Shown: positions 1-8,322, counted from the first letter of the stretch. The stretch: 64,000 nt of DNA from an uncultured Candidatus Melainabacteria bacterium (GCA_934699705.1 CAKUXD010000002.1:51177-115176), one strand, 5' to 3'. Made by a program: numbers and translations. Notes: a model not told the origin generated them from the sequence alone.

Positions 1-973
1 AAGTTTGAGGAGAATTATCTACGCCACCGTAAGGACAACCCAATTTCCAACCCTTTAAAAAGGCATTTTGATTTGCCCAAACATCGCTTTGATTAAATCC
101 AACTAGCAAATCACCAATGTAATTAAATCCGATTTCTTTTCTGTGTTTTGTATTATCTTTTAATTGTTTATCCGCAATAAACTGAGTGAAAGAATTTTTA
201 TCAACCTCTTTGCCGTAATTTTTAATAATTTCGTCATATCGTTCTTTAGCTTTTTTATCGCCAGCTTTTAGATTTTGAGGTAAGTTTTTATCAACTTCAT
301 TCCATTTTTCAAAATCATCAGAACCGTTAACTTTTGATAAAACCTTGAATAAACCGTCGTTTTCTACCCAATTTTTATTATCTTTTTTAAATGCTTCAAA
401 CTCTTTATTCAATTTCAAAGCATCTTTATCGTTATTCTTAACTTTTTCTGTAAAACTAAAATACGCTTCTGTCATAGCAGTTGCATAATTAGAAAAAGCT
501 TTATTAAAATCTGTGTAATTATAGTTTTTATCTTTTGTATCTTTATTTTGTGCTGTTAATTCATTATAAGTTTTTTCACTTAAAATATTTGCATATTTTT
601 TCGATTTCAACGGCTCTAAATCAATAAACAACTCGTTTTTTGCAAAAACTTTTGAAATATAAGGCGATGGATCTTTTTTACCAATCGTACCTCCAGGGCC
701 TAATTGAACAGAATTAAATCCGTTCATTTTAATAAAATCAACAAATTTATCTGCACCCTTTGAATAAGGCGAACCTATTGCGGTATCACGTTTATCAGAC
801 GGAAAACTTGAACCATGAACAATCATAGATAAATTTTTCACTTCCAAATAATCTAAAGCGTCATGGATTGCCTTAGTATATTCTGGCTTTTCTTCTTCTT
901 TTAGTTTTCGACCGAAATTGATGCTATTATTGCCTTTTAGTGCAATAGGATTAGTAATTGGATAAATTTTCAT
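1..973 (-). CDS. 4-alpha-glucanotransferase-like protein (GH77), 3' end cut by window edge
   Basis: An open minus-strand frame runs from an ATG at 973 to the window edge, about 324 codons with no stop. Near residues 66-95 it reads SPYSKGADKFVDF then NSVQLGPGG, like the SPY(S) and sugar-site segments of GH77 amylomaltases. Near residues 280-297 it reads IGDLLVGFNQSDVWANQ, matching the family's GDLPIYV...SADVWANP block, where the first sugar-binding Asp lies. The family transfers alpha-1,4-glucan segments in glycogen or maltodextrin metabolism. The N-terminus (NSINFGRK) and the lysine-rich insert around residues 130-250 are unusual for MalQ, so this may be a divergent subfamily. The catalytic Asp/Glu/Asp region lies outside the window. 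The Shine-Dalgarno is weak (AGGT). Family call fairly sure; activity unproven. Confidence 0.72.
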   Translation of the reverse strand, partial: MKIYPITNPIALKGNNSINFGRKLKEEEKPEYTKAIHDALDYLEVKNLSMIVHGSSFPSDKRDTAIGSPYSKGADKFVDFIKMNGFNSVQLGPGGTIGKKDPSPYISKVFAKNELFIDLEPLKSKKYANILSEKTYNELTAQNKDTKDKNYNYTDFNKAFSNYATAMTEAYFSFTEKVKNNDKDALKLNKEFEAFKKDNKNWVENDGLFKVLSKVNGSDDFEKWNEVDKNLPQNLKAGDKKAKERYDEIIKNYGKEVDKNSFTQFIADKQLKDNTKHRKEIGFNYIGDLLVGFNQSDVWANQNAFLKGWKLGCPYGGVDNSPQT

Positions 974-1007
974 ACCTATATAAATTCCATAAAAAATTTA
1001 ATTGCTA

Positions 1008-2471
1008 CTAAACCTCACCAATTACTTCAAAATTGTAATAATTTGTTACTTCTTCTTGGGCAAGCACAGTCAAATTGTTTATATATTGAGAAAGAACTAT
1101 GAAAGCCATGTGGCGAACTTCAATTGGCACTGATAAAATAACGTTATCTAAATTATTTTCTTTCGCAAATTTTAATAATTTTACTGCAACTTTTTCAACT
1201 TTAGTTCCGTCAATTCTTACAATATTTTCTTCATCTAAAGCACCATCAAACAATGCAGTTAAAGTTTTTTCACTTAACTCTAAACCTTGAATTACACCAT
1301 CAATATTGGCGTAACGACTACAAATGTAACGAGCTAATGCAAATCTAATCTTATCTAATAAAGATTCTTTGCATGCCTCATCTGAAAAATCATTAATTTT
1401 TTCAAAAACATAGACAATATCTTTTATTGAAACATATTCTCTGATTAGATTTACTAAAATATATCTTAATTCAGCAACAGAAATAAAATCTGGAACAATA
1501 TTGTCAACTAAATAAGCATTTTTTTCTTGAACGATTTTAATATATTTGTTTACATCTTCATAATCAAGCAAATCTTCAATATATTTTATCGCAACAAATT
1601 CAACGCCTCTGGCAATATATTCTGAAGGAGTTAAACCTTTTTCCCAGAAATTTTTTGTTTTTTCTTGAGGAATCCAAACAATTTTTCTGCCTGTAATAAC
1701 GTCTGTATCAACGTAGTAATCTTTTTTCTTGCTTTTGTAATTGATATCATCTTGGAAAAACATTAAATGATTTGGATATACAAAAGAATTTAAAACACTC
1801 AAACCTCTTACATTAATAGAAAATTCATAAGGAGCAAGCATTTCATCATCTTTGAAAATAATTTTCGGGATTATATAACCTAAATCATCTGCAAGTTTTT
1901 GTCTAACTCTTACAGTTTCACTTAACAAATCAGTTTCACTATCTGGAGAAACAAATTCTAAAATTTGTTCACTCAAATTAATCGAAAATTTTTCTAACTG
2001 CAAAGAAGAATACATTGCATCGGGAGAGATTGCCCTAACCAAATTATGTTGAAGATTTTCTAATTCTTTTATACCAGCAGACATTTTATCATTCAATGTT
2101 TTTCTTTGGTGAGAACCCGCATCTTCAAGCTCTAATTGAGCTTTAGTCTTTGCCATTTTTCTCTTTTGTTCTCTGATTTTTGCCTGAATATCTTTACAAG
2201 TTTCATAAGGTGAAAGTTTTGCGGATAACATTTTTTCCATCTGACTTTTAAATGCCGTAATATTTACAACATCTTCAAAAGAATTGTCGCTATCAGCTTC
2301 TTTTACAAAGATACATTGGAATTGAAAACCATCATCTGTTTCAACTTCGCTCATACTGTACAAATCCCAACCGTCCTCTGCCATTTCATTTAATAAATTT
2401 TGCAACGGCAATGTGCTTTCACTTGGAACTATTTTAATGACATATTGCATTTTTGAATTTTTATTCAACAT
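1008..2471 (-). CDS. Soluble FlhA C-domain-like protein with N-terminal DUF4177-like domain
   Basis: 487 aa, no signal peptide and no membrane segments. Residues 8-57 (MQYVIKIVP...AEDGWDLYSM...FQCIFVK) resemble the small DUF4177 fold. Residues 88-150 are charged and helical, probably coiled coil. Residues about 160-487 align by eye to the cytosolic domain of FlhA, the flagellar export gate: RVRQKLADDLGYIIPKI corresponds to the FlhA segment RVRRKxxxELGxxxPxI, LIREYVSIKDI to LLREGVxIRD, and the end EVTNYYNFEVIGEV to the FlhA tail EIPxxxxIxVVG. FlhA-C docks export chaperone-substrate complexes. The eight transmembrane helices of a real FlhA are absent, so this is not the gate itself. ATG start with AAGGTG upstream. 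It lies next to skp and bamA, not in the flagellar operon. The role (decoy or auxiliary chaperone receptor) is inference. Confidence 0.72.
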   Translation of the reverse strand: MLNKNSKMQYVIKIVPSESTLPLQNLLNEMAEDGWDLYSMSEVETDDGFQFQCIFVKEADSDNSFEDVVNITAFKSQMEKMLSAKLSPYETCKDIQAKIREQKRKMAKTKAQLELEDAGSHQRKTLNDKMSAGIKELENLQHNLVRAISPDAMYSSLQLEKFSINLSEQILEFVSPDSETDLLSETVRVRQKLADDLGYIIPKIIFKDDEMLAPYEFSINVRGLSVLNSFVYPNHLMFFQDDINYKSKKKDYYVDTDVITGRKIVWIPQEKTKNFWEKGLTPSEYIARGVEFVAIKYIEDLLDYEDVNKYIKIVQEKNAYLVDNIVPDFISVAELRYILVNLIREYVSIKDIVYVFEKINDFSDEACKESLLDKIRFALARYICSRYANIDGVIQGLELSEKTLTALFDGALDEENIVRIDGTKVEKVAVKLLKFAKENNLDNVILSVPIEVRHMAFIVLSQYINNLTVLAQEEVTNYYNFEVIGEV

Positions 2472-2501
2472 TTTTTCACCTTATTTATAAAATTTTATCT
2501 A

Positions 2502-2957
2502 CTATTTTACGCCTTTTAACTTTGCAATAACTAAGTCTGTAATATCCAAACCGCCAACAAAGATTACTCTATAATCAAGAACCGCGTCAAGTTTTTGCTC
2601 AACTAAAACTTGTTTTGTTGCAGATTGAATTTTTTTGTAAACTTCTTCTTCTTTTTTCAATTTAAAAGTAATATAAGCAGATTGTTTTGCCTCAAATTCT
2701 TTTTTAGTTTTTTCTTCAAAATTTTGTTTTTTTAACGGTGTATCTAAAGATTTATATTGTTTTTCTTTATCAACTAAAAATTGTTGTAATTCCAAACCTT
2801 TATTATCAATTTCTTTTGAAGCTGATTGAGCATAAGCAAAATTATCCTGAACCTTTTTATAATCAATAAATCCAATACCTTCAGCAAATGCTTGAGTGTT
2901 TACTGATACAAAAACCATTACCGCTAATGCAATTAAGCCATTTTTTAAGTTTTTCAT
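2502..2957 (-). CDS. skp: Periplasmic chaperone Skp/OmpH family
   Basis: 151 aa. The signal peptide (residues 1-25) ends at TQAFA, and the mature protein starts with IGFIDYKKVQDNF, the typical OmpH opening (xIGxVDxxKV). A long Lys/Glu/Gln-rich helical stretch (about residues 45-120) would form the tentacles, and it closes with LDAVLDYRVIFVGGLDITDLVI, the usual OmpH C-terminal strand. Skp family proteins hold unfolded outer-membrane proteins in the periplasm and pass them to BamA. The gene sits 38 bases downstream of bamA on the same strand, the classic bamA-skp order. Start ATG has a good AAAGGAG site seven bases upstream. Confidence 0.9.
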   Translation of the reverse strand: MKNLKNGLIALAVMVFVSVNTQAFAEGIGFIDYKKVQDNFAYAQSASKEIDNKGLELQQFLVDKEKQYKSLDTPLKKQNFEEKTKKEFEAKQSAYITFKLKKEEEVYKKIQSATKQVLVEQKLDAVLDYRVIFVGGLDITDLVIAKLKGVK

Positions 2958-2995
2958 ATTTTCTCCTTTATTTTCTATATCTATTATCTTTAATT

Positions 2996-4933
2996 TTAGT
3001 ACAATACATCGCCTACGCCGAATGTAAAGTAGCCACTTCTTGAAGTTACGCCTTTTGGATCTGTAATTGGAATACCATAATCAACAGACAACGGTCCAAG
3101 TCCTGGAATGAATACTTTTAAACCAACACCAGCTGAAACAGCTTGAAGTGGTCTATCATATAACCAATTTGTTAAATTATCTGTGCCGAACATTTTACCT
3201 GCATCAACAAAGAAGGATAATTTTAAATTATCAAAGAATGGGACTTTTTTAATTCTATCCAAGAATAATACTGGCGTATTTAATTCAGCCGAACCCATTA
3301 CAAATGCATCGCCAGTACCAATTGTACCCATTCTGAATCCTCTAACAGAAGAAGGACCGCCTAAACGATATTTCATAACTTCTGGCATATTGTCCGCACC
3401 ATGAATTACGCCACCAGCCTTTGCAGTTAGTGAGAACGATGACTTGCTCATAACAGGGAAGTATTTCTTAATTGAACCTGTTAATTTACCATGAGTTTTA
3501 TTCAAATCACCTAACGCTATATTTTCGTTAAATCTAACATTTGCCAGAACACCATTTCTTGGATTTACTGTTGTATCACGAGTATCGTAAACTAGCCCTG
3601 GTGCAAGCTGGAAGAAAAATCCACCTTCAAGTTGTTCTTTTCTTGCCTGTTTAAATATTGGCATTATAGCTGGAGTTACACCTCTTGATGCGAACATTCT
3701 TTCAATTTGACCTAAATCACCTTCAGAAACATCAATATTTTCTACACCAACAGTAAAGGTTGTAGATAATTTAGGGTTAATTTTAACTCTATGCGCAACT
3801 GTTGCCTCTGCACCAAAACGTTGCTCCATAGCCAAAGGGATTTGATAACTGCCAAAATCTCTATAAAAAAGTTTTGCAGCTAAAGAGTTATCCGCATTCA
3901 AAAAATAAGGTTCAAAGAAATTCAATTCAGCTTGCAAATTTGCCCTATTAAGAACAGAAGCATCGCTCATAATAACGCCTGTACCAGCTAAAAAGTTCAA
4001 ACCAATTCGTTGATTTCTTCCTCTGAAGTTGTTATCCGTAATACCAAGAGAGCCAAACAAACCTGTTGAAGAATCTAAACCACCACCAACAGAAAGACTT
4101 GCAGAACGTTGCTCCTGAACTTCGATAGTAACATCATATTTTTCAGGATCTTCCATAGATGGTTCTATTTCTCTGTTTACATCTCTAAACGCCTGAGTTG
4201 CATATAATCTTACCAAATCTGCTTTTACAAGATTTTCATTGTAAACAGTTCCAGGCTCAGTTAAAATATTACGTTCAACAACATAATCCTTTGTCTTTTC
4301 ATTACCTGTAATAACTATTTTGTTAATCACACCTTCTGACATTTTTAAATTTACAACACCGTCTGGATCATCATAAAATTCGCTCACGCGCGCTAAAATA
4401 TAACCTTTTGACGCATAACAATTTTGAATATTTTCTATTGCTTCATTTATATGAACTACGTTTTGAGGCTTGCCTCTTAGGGGTAATAAATAGGATAAAA
4501 TTTCTTCAGTAGAAACAACAGAATTTCCTTCAATTGTAAAATCTGTCATTGGCATGTTTTCTTCAACAATAACCTTCAAAGTTATTGAATGGTCAGGGTT
4601 TTCAATAGGTATTGCTTTTAATTTATCTGAGAAAAAGCCCATTTGATAAATTCTTTTTAAATCTGTTTGCAACAAATCACGATTGTATTCATCACCACGA
4701 TGAAGTTGCATTTTTTCAAGGATATATTCAGGTTTAATAACATTAGAGCCACTAATTTCAATATCCTTGATAAACATTTTTTCATCTTCTATTTTTATAA
4801 CTTTTTCTTGTTTTTTCTGGGTAACTTCTTTGCTTTCTACCTGAATATCTTCAATAGCAAAAGCGCTTGTCGCACCTGCCACAAGTATAAATATTATTAA
4901 AAATAGTTGGTATATATATCTAACTGAGCTCAA
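2996..4933 (-). CDS. bamA: Outer membrane protein assembly factor BamA/Omp85 (three POTRA)
   Basis: 645 aa. Signal peptide 1-26 (ends SAFA). Three POTRA repeats can be read at about 53-126, 128-200 and 202-274, each with the F/V-x-x-I-x-I-x-G-N pattern (IKDIEISGSNVI, MTDFTIEGNSVV, INKIVITGNEKT). Residues 275-645 form the 16-stranded barrel and contain the VRGF motif (SSVRGFRMG). Proteobacterial BamA has five POTRAs and is about 800 aa; three POTRAs and this length match cyanobacterial Omp85. It inserts beta-barrel proteins into the outer membrane. The start is TTG; an in-frame TGA two codons upstream rules out a longer protein, and no ATG gives a signal peptide. Likely co-transcribed with skp downstream. 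Confidence 0.93.
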   Translation of the reverse strand: MSSVRYIYQLFLIIFILVAGATSAFAIEDIQVESKEVTQKKQEKVIKIEDEKMFIKDIEISGSNVIKPEYILEKMQLHRGDEYNRDLLQTDLKRIYQMGFFSDKLKAIPIENPDHSITLKVIVEENMPMTDFTIEGNSVVSTEEILSYLLPLRGKPQNVVHINEAIENIQNCYASKGYILARVSEFYDDPDGVVNLKMSEGVINKIVITGNEKTKDYVVERNILTEPGTVYNENLVKADLVRLYATQAFRDVNREIEPSMEDPEKYDVTIEVQEQRSASLSVGGGLDSSTGLFGSLGITDNNFRGRNQRIGLNFLAGTGVIMSDASVLNRANLQAELNFFEPYFLNADNSLAAKLFYRDFGSYQIPLAMEQRFGAEATVAHRVKINPKLSTTFTVGVENIDVSEGDLGQIERMFASRGVTPAIMPIFKQARKEQLEGGFFFQLAPGLVYDTRDTTVNPRNGVLANVRFNENIALGDLNKTHGKLTGSIKKYFPVMSKSSFSLTAKAGGVIHGADNMPEVMKYRLGGPSSVRGFRMGTIGTGDAFVMGSAELNTPVLFLDRIKKVPFFDNLKLSFFVDAGKMFGTDNLTNWLYDRPLQAVSAGVGLKVFIPGLGPLSVDYGIPITDPKGVTSRSGYFTFGVGDVLY

Positions 4934-5022
4934 GACTCAAACCCTAATTTTCTTCTAAACCTCGTTCGGCTATCCTTATGTAAATCTTTTAAACGAGATT
5001 TTTAATCTTATCCTATAACATG

Positions 5023-5028
5023 ATTATA
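5023..5028 (-). promoter_or_regulatory. Candidate -10 box for bamA-skp
   Basis: A perfect TATAAT reads on the minus strand here, about 90 bases before the bamA start. The -35 at 17-base spacing (TGGTTG) is poor. The leader between them has only weak hairpins. The position is plausible but the evidence is the -10 alone. Confidence 0.35.
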
Positions 5029-5164
5029 CCGCAAATATCATTTAACAACCACAATAAACATAAATTTAACAGTATTGTTACAAAAGATACACTTGTAAAA
5101 TAAAAAGTAGTAATATCAAGATTTTTAGCAATCTTTACATTAAGATTTATCTCAAAATTTGTTA

Positions 5165-5170
5165 TACAAT
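5165..5170 (+). promoter_or_regulatory. -10-like box placed for a leaderless mRNA
   Basis: TACAAT ends exactly six bases before the GTG at 5177, and no Shine-Dalgarno precedes that GTG. Transcription would begin at or next to the start codon. An overlapping TATACA (5163-5168) has a 4/6 -35 (TTAAGA, 5140-5145) at 17-base spacing. Confidence 0.4.
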
Positions 5171-5176
5171 ATTTTC

Positions 5177-6001
5177 GTGAAAAAATTTGTTCTCATACTT
5201 GGATATTTAATTTTGATTGCAATAGCACTAAGCATGTTATTTCCATTTTTTGCCATGCTAAAATTAGCTCTTACTCCTCAAGATGAAATTTTTAAAAACA
5301 TGAACAACTTATTTTCAATGAATTTCACTTTTGAAAATTTTAAACACGTTTTTGGTGCAATTCCCGTAACAAGATTTTTTATAAACAGTATGATTGTGGC
5401 ATTATTTACAACTTTTGGACAGGTAATTTTATCTTCACTAGCAGGATACTCTTTTGCAAGATTAAACTTCAAGCACAAGGATTTTTGGTTTCTTGTTGTA
5501 CTAATAACAATGATGGTTCCACCGCAGGTAAATATCATACCGCTATTTTTCTTAATGAGAGAATTAAACTTGGTAGATACATACCCCGCTTTAATTCTTC
5601 CTGGACTTTTTGGCGGATTTGGAATATTTTTAACAAGACAATACTTTCTTTCACTTCCAAAAGATCTTGAAGAAGCGGCCAAAATCGACGGTTGCAACTT
5701 GTTTCAAACCTTTTTTAAAATTGCACTGCCACTTGCACTTCCAGTTGTTGTAACTCTTGCAATTTTCACTTTTGTTACAACTTGGAATAGCTTTATGTGG
5801 CCGTTAATTATAACAAACTCAGAAAGCATGCGAACTTTACCTGTCGGACTTGCCATATTTAAAGGAAGTTTTCGAGAAATCACACTTTGGGGAGATTTAT
5901 TAGCCTGTTCCGTAATTTGTACAATCCCAGTTATTGCAATATTTTTCTTGGGTAAAAAATACTTTTTATCGGATTTACTTTCTGGCGCAGTTAAAGAATA
6001 A
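5177..6001 (+). CDS. MalG-type ABC sugar transporter permease, orphan
   Basis: About 274 aa from GTG 5177 (a TTG six codons upstream is also possible). Six hydrophobic segments are visible, and the C-terminal half holds the EAA loop EEAAKIDGCNLFQTFFKIALPLALP, where the permease contacts the ATPase (EAA---G---------I-LP). The N-terminal SLAGYSFARLNFKHKD and TLPVGLAIF are typical of the second CUT1 permease (MalG/LacG/UgpE). CUT1 importers take up oligosaccharides or glycerol-3-phosphate. No MalF partner, binding protein or ATPase gene is adjacent: bamA is divergent upstream and a STAS-like gene follows. It must pair with subunits encoded elsewhere. Family call is secure, substrate unknown. Confidence 0.86.
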   Translation: MKKFVLILGYLILIAIALSMLFPFFAMLKLALTPQDEIFKNMNNLFSMNFTFENFKHVFGAIPVTRFFINSMIVALFTTFGQVILSSLAGYSFARLNFKHKDFWFLVVLITMMVPPQVNIIPLFFLMRELNLVDTYPALILPGLFGGFGIFLTRQYFLSLPKDLEEAAKIDGCNLFQTFFKIALPLALPVVVTLAIFTFVTTWNSFMWPLIITNSESMRTLPVGLAIFKGSFREITLWGDLLACSVICTIPVIAIFFLGKKYFLSDLLSGAVKE

Positions 6002-6090
6002 TCTACAACTAAAGTCTTAGAAATTTACCTATTTTTTATAATTCAAATTTCCATAAAATTTGTTAAAATTATCATGAAAGAGGTGAAATT

Positions 6091-6435
6091 ATGGACTTAA
6101 AAAATGACAATAAGTATATTATTGGTGTTAAGACAAAGGAATTAAACTTCAAATCATTAGCGAATTTAGCTATTTTAATGGACAAAATGGATTTGGATAC
6201 AAAACCAGTAGCGCTTGATTTAAAAGAAGTTGAAAGCGTAACCGAAGACTTTTTTACATTTATTAAAAACTTTTCAGAAACAACAAAATTAACTCTTTTG
6301 AACATTCCGTCTGAATTGTTTGCACTTTTAAACTTGAGAAGATATGATAAAAATGTTAAAATGTTCAATAACAACTTAGATTTCATTGAAGACAAGCGCG
6401 AACTAATTAACAGAAAGTTTCATATAGTTAAATAA
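6091..6435 (+). CDS. STAS-like small protein lacking the phosphorylatable serine
   Basis: 114 aa, cytosolic, with an AGAGGTG ribosome site. The pattern VALDLKEVESVTEDFFTFIKN followed by LTLLNIPSELFALLNLRRYDKNVKMF resembles STAS domains (anti-sigma antagonists, MlaB): a strand-D-loop segment, then a helix, then a strand plus ANVxxxVxxLL-type helix. Where SpoIIAA-type proteins have the phosphorylated Ser in a DSSG loop, this reads TEDF, so phospho-switching is unlikely. It is followed 22 bases later by a 233-aa unknown gene on the same strand, probably one operon. The fold assignment is by eye only; a non-STAS alpha/beta protein is possible. Confidence 0.45.
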   Translation: MDLKNDNKYIIGVKTKELNFKSLANLAILMDKMDLDTKPVALDLKEVESVTEDFFTFIKNFSETTKLTLLNIPSELFALLNLRRYDKNVKMFNNNLDFIEDKRELINRKFHIVK

Positions 6436-6457
6436 AAACAACAAAAACGGAAAAATT

Positions 6458-7159
6458 ATGGATAAAATAGTCCAAAAAATTGTATTTTTAATTCTTGCGC
6501 TACAAGAAAAATTTGCAAGAAAAAAGCACGCAAAAATGTTATCCAGTTTTACGAATTCAACCTCTAAAACTGTTATGACAAATGGGTGCTCGCTTAACTT
6601 AACTGTACAAACCGAAGAAAATAAGAAAAAACTAGAACAGAACGTTACAGCAATTTTAAAAAAATTCGATAACATGCCAGAAAAAATGTTACTCTATATT
6701 GAAAGAAACGGCACTCCAGTTATCAGACACCCGAAAGCCGGCAAAATTGTTGATATAATTCGCGAAGAACAAGGTTACATCAGAGAGTTACATGGATTAA
6801 AAGCACTACTGTTAAACTTCATGTTATACAAAAAAATTTCTTTTAAATCCGATGCTATTTTCCTTATGGAAGAAGGTCAAATCGACCCTTATGCGATGAT
6901 TCACCAATTCTATAAATGGTACGCTATGAAAATCAATATGCCAGGATTTGACCCAAAAGCACAAGAAAATTTTAGAAAATATATAGATGAAAAAAGTTAT
7001 TTGAACTTGGATAGCTTAAACGCAGAAGACATTATTGCGCTAAAAGAGGCTATTGCTCGTGATGTAGATGCAATTAATTTTGTTGAAAACTTTGCAAAAC
7101 AAAACGAAGGTAGCCAAAAAGCATTAAAAAAACTTACTGACGGTGGAGCTTCAGTTTAA
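6458..7159 (+). CDS. Conserved-looking cytosolic protein of unknown function
   Basis: 233 aa, not recognised. The N-terminal 20 residues (VQKIVFLILALQEKFARK) are amphipathic, then residues 40-110 look alpha/beta with a repeated basic pattern (KKLEQNVTAILKKFDNMPEKM, ERNGTPVIRHPKAGKIVDII). Residues 115-175 are helical and aromatic-rich (FYKWYAMKINMPGF), and the C-terminus is helical and acidic. No transmembrane segment, signal peptide or Cys cluster is evident. It follows the STAS-like gene by 22 bases. The ribosome site is weak (ACGGAAAAATT before ATG). Codon use matches its neighbours, so it is probably a native gene. No function is proposed. Confidence 0.6.
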   Translation: MDKIVQKIVFLILALQEKFARKKHAKMLSSFTNSTSKTVMTNGCSLNLTVQTEENKKKLEQNVTAILKKFDNMPEKMLLYIERNGTPVIRHPKAGKIVDIIREEQGYIRELHGLKALLLNFMLYKKISFKSDAIFLMEEGQIDPYAMIHQFYKWYAMKINMPGFDPKAQENFRKYIDEKSYLNLDSLNAEDIIALKEAIARDVDAINFVENFAKQNEGSQKALKKLTDGGASV

Positions 7160-7210
7160 ATATTAAAAAGATTAATAAATATAGAAATTTTTACTAAACA
7201 ACTGATTTTA

Positions 7211-7912
7211 TCACTTTTCAACGGGTTTTAAAAAACTTAAATCTAATAAAATCCTTGAAGTGTCTTTAATTAAACCAATACTCCATTTTAAGATTAAAGC
7301 ACCGCCAACAAAGCCCATTATTGGGTCTAAGAATATCCAACCAAGATATTTGCCAGCAAATAAAGCAACAATCGCAAAAACTGAAGTTAATGCGTCAGTC
7401 AAAATATGCAAATATGCCGCCTTAAAATTGTAATCTTCATCTTTATGTTTATTGCCATATTCCATTATTACAACGCAAACTAAATTAACAACCAGTCCAA
7501 TAACAGCAACTAAAATAGCTTCATTAAACGAAATTTTTAAAGGATTTAACAATCTTTCACCAGCTTCAACAATAATCCAAATTGCTGTAACCAACAAAAA
7601 TAACGAACTTGTGTAACCTGCAAAAGCTGAAATTTTTCTTGAAACAATATCGCAATTTTCAAATTTTTGAATTTTATTAATAAAAAAATAAGCAAAAAAC
7701 GCAATACCCAACGCAAAAGCATGAGTTCCCATGTGGCAACCATCTGCCAACAACGCCATTGAATTACTTATATAGCCAAAAAATATTTCAGCTACCATTG
7801 TAACTATTGTAAATATAATCACAATCAGCGTTTTACGCTCGTTTTCTGCATTAACATTTTCGTGATGATGATGACCATGATGTTCACAGTCGCAATCGTA
7901 TGTGTGTTCCAT
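7211..7912 (-). CDS. Cation diffusion facilitator (CDF) metal efflux protein, DmeF-like
   Basis: 233 aa. A His-rich start (CDCEHHGHHHHENVN, residues 7-21) precedes six membrane helices. TM2 contains SNSMALLADGCHMGTHAFALG, with the metal-site D and H of CDF proteins; TM5 contains HILTDALTS, the matching HxxxD. The protein ends soon after TM6, so the usual cytoplasmic C-terminal domain is almost missing, as in short DmeF/CzcD-like members. CDF proteins export Zn, Co, Ni or similar divalent ions using the proton gradient. It starts five bases after the csoR-like gene on the same strand, the dmeR-dmeF arrangement, so the regulator probably controls it. Metal not deducible with confidence. Confidence 0.88.
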   Translation of the reverse strand: MEHTYDCDCEHHGHHHHENVNAENERKTLIVIIFTIVTMVAEIFFGYISNSMALLADGCHMGTHAFALGIAFFAYFFINKIQKFENCDIVSRKISAFAGYTSSLFLLVTAIWIIVEAGERLLNPLKISFNEAILVAVIGLVVNLVCVVIMEYGNKHKDEDYNFKAAYLHILTDALTSVFAIVALFAGKYLGWIFLDPIMGFVGGALILKWSIGLIKDTSRILLDLSFLKPVEK

Positions 7913-7917
7913 AATAA

Positions 7918-8190
7918 TTACCTCAACTGATGTAAATGACCGATAATATCTTCAATTACTTTGTGTCGTTCCTGCTCTGAAGCATCAGCTAAACAATGCT
8001 CCAAATGCTTCGCCGCCATAATCTCCCAAACACCTTTCAATGCCGACGATACAGAACGTAACTGGTTTAAAATCTCCATACATTCTCTATCTTCAAGAAT
8101 CATATTCTTAATACCCTTAACCTGACCTTCAATGCGGTTAAGTCGTTTTACTAAATTATCTGTTTCTTCTTGAGTTCTGCAATCTGACAT
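7918..8190 (-). CDS. CsoR/RcnR-family metal-sensing repressor
   Basis: 90 aa. The all-helical CsoR fold is recognisable (NLVKRLNRIEGQVKGIKNMI, then LNQLRSVSSALKGVWEIM). Candidate metal ligands are Cys37 (DREC), His62 and Cys66 (KHLEHC). This Cys-His-Cys set is the one used by copper(I) CsoR, whereas Ni/Co sensors (RcnR, DmeR) normally have more His. It represses its own operon until metal binds. Start ATG with AAGGAG upstream. A G/C-tract operator lies directly before the ribosome site. It leads the operon with the CDF exporter. Since CDFs rarely export Cu(I), the sensor-exporter pairing leaves the metal ambiguous. Confidence 0.9.
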   Translation of the reverse strand: MSDCRTQEETDNLVKRLNRIEGQVKGIKNMILEDRECMEILNQLRSVSSALKGVWEIMAAKHLEHCLADASEQERHKVIEDIIGHLHQLR

Positions 8191-8202
8191 AATTTTCTCC
8201 TT

Positions 8203-8225
8203 GTGGGTATACCCCCTACCCCTAT
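8203..8225 (-). promoter_or_regulatory. CsoR/RcnR-type operator
   Basis: A palindromic GGGTATACCC core (8205-8214) continues into a second C-tract (CTACCCC). G/C tracts flanked by TA steps are the known recognition pattern of CsoR/RcnR repressors. It covers the expected transcription start and abuts the AAGGAG ribosome site of the repressor gene, so binding would block transcription of both efflux genes. In an AT-rich region this GC block stands out. Confidence 0.75.
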
Positions 8226-8254
8226 ATTATTACTCTTTTTTTTTGTTTTGTCAA
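8226..8254 (-). promoter_or_regulatory. Sigma-70 promoter of the csoR-CDF operon
   Basis: Minus-strand TTGACA (8249-8254), a 17-base spacer, then AATAAT (8226-8231, 5/6). The start point would fall near 8219, inside the G/C-tract operator. Confidence 0.75.
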
Positions 8255-8285
8255 GTGGGATTGAAATTAAATATAAATATTTAGC

Positions 8286-8321
8286 ATTACCATTAGTCAA
8301 TGAATATTACCAAAAGTCAAT
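8286..8321 (+). promoter_or_regulatory. Tandem 16-base direct repeats, candidate XRE operator
   Basis: ATTACCATTAGTCAAT (8286-8301) and ATTACCAAAAGTCAAT (8306-8321) differ at two bases and are spaced 20 bases apart, about two helical turns. They cover the region just upstream of the -10-like box of the first XRE gene, as expected for an autoregulated repressor. The binding protein is inference. Confidence 0.55.
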
Positions 8322-8322
8322 A

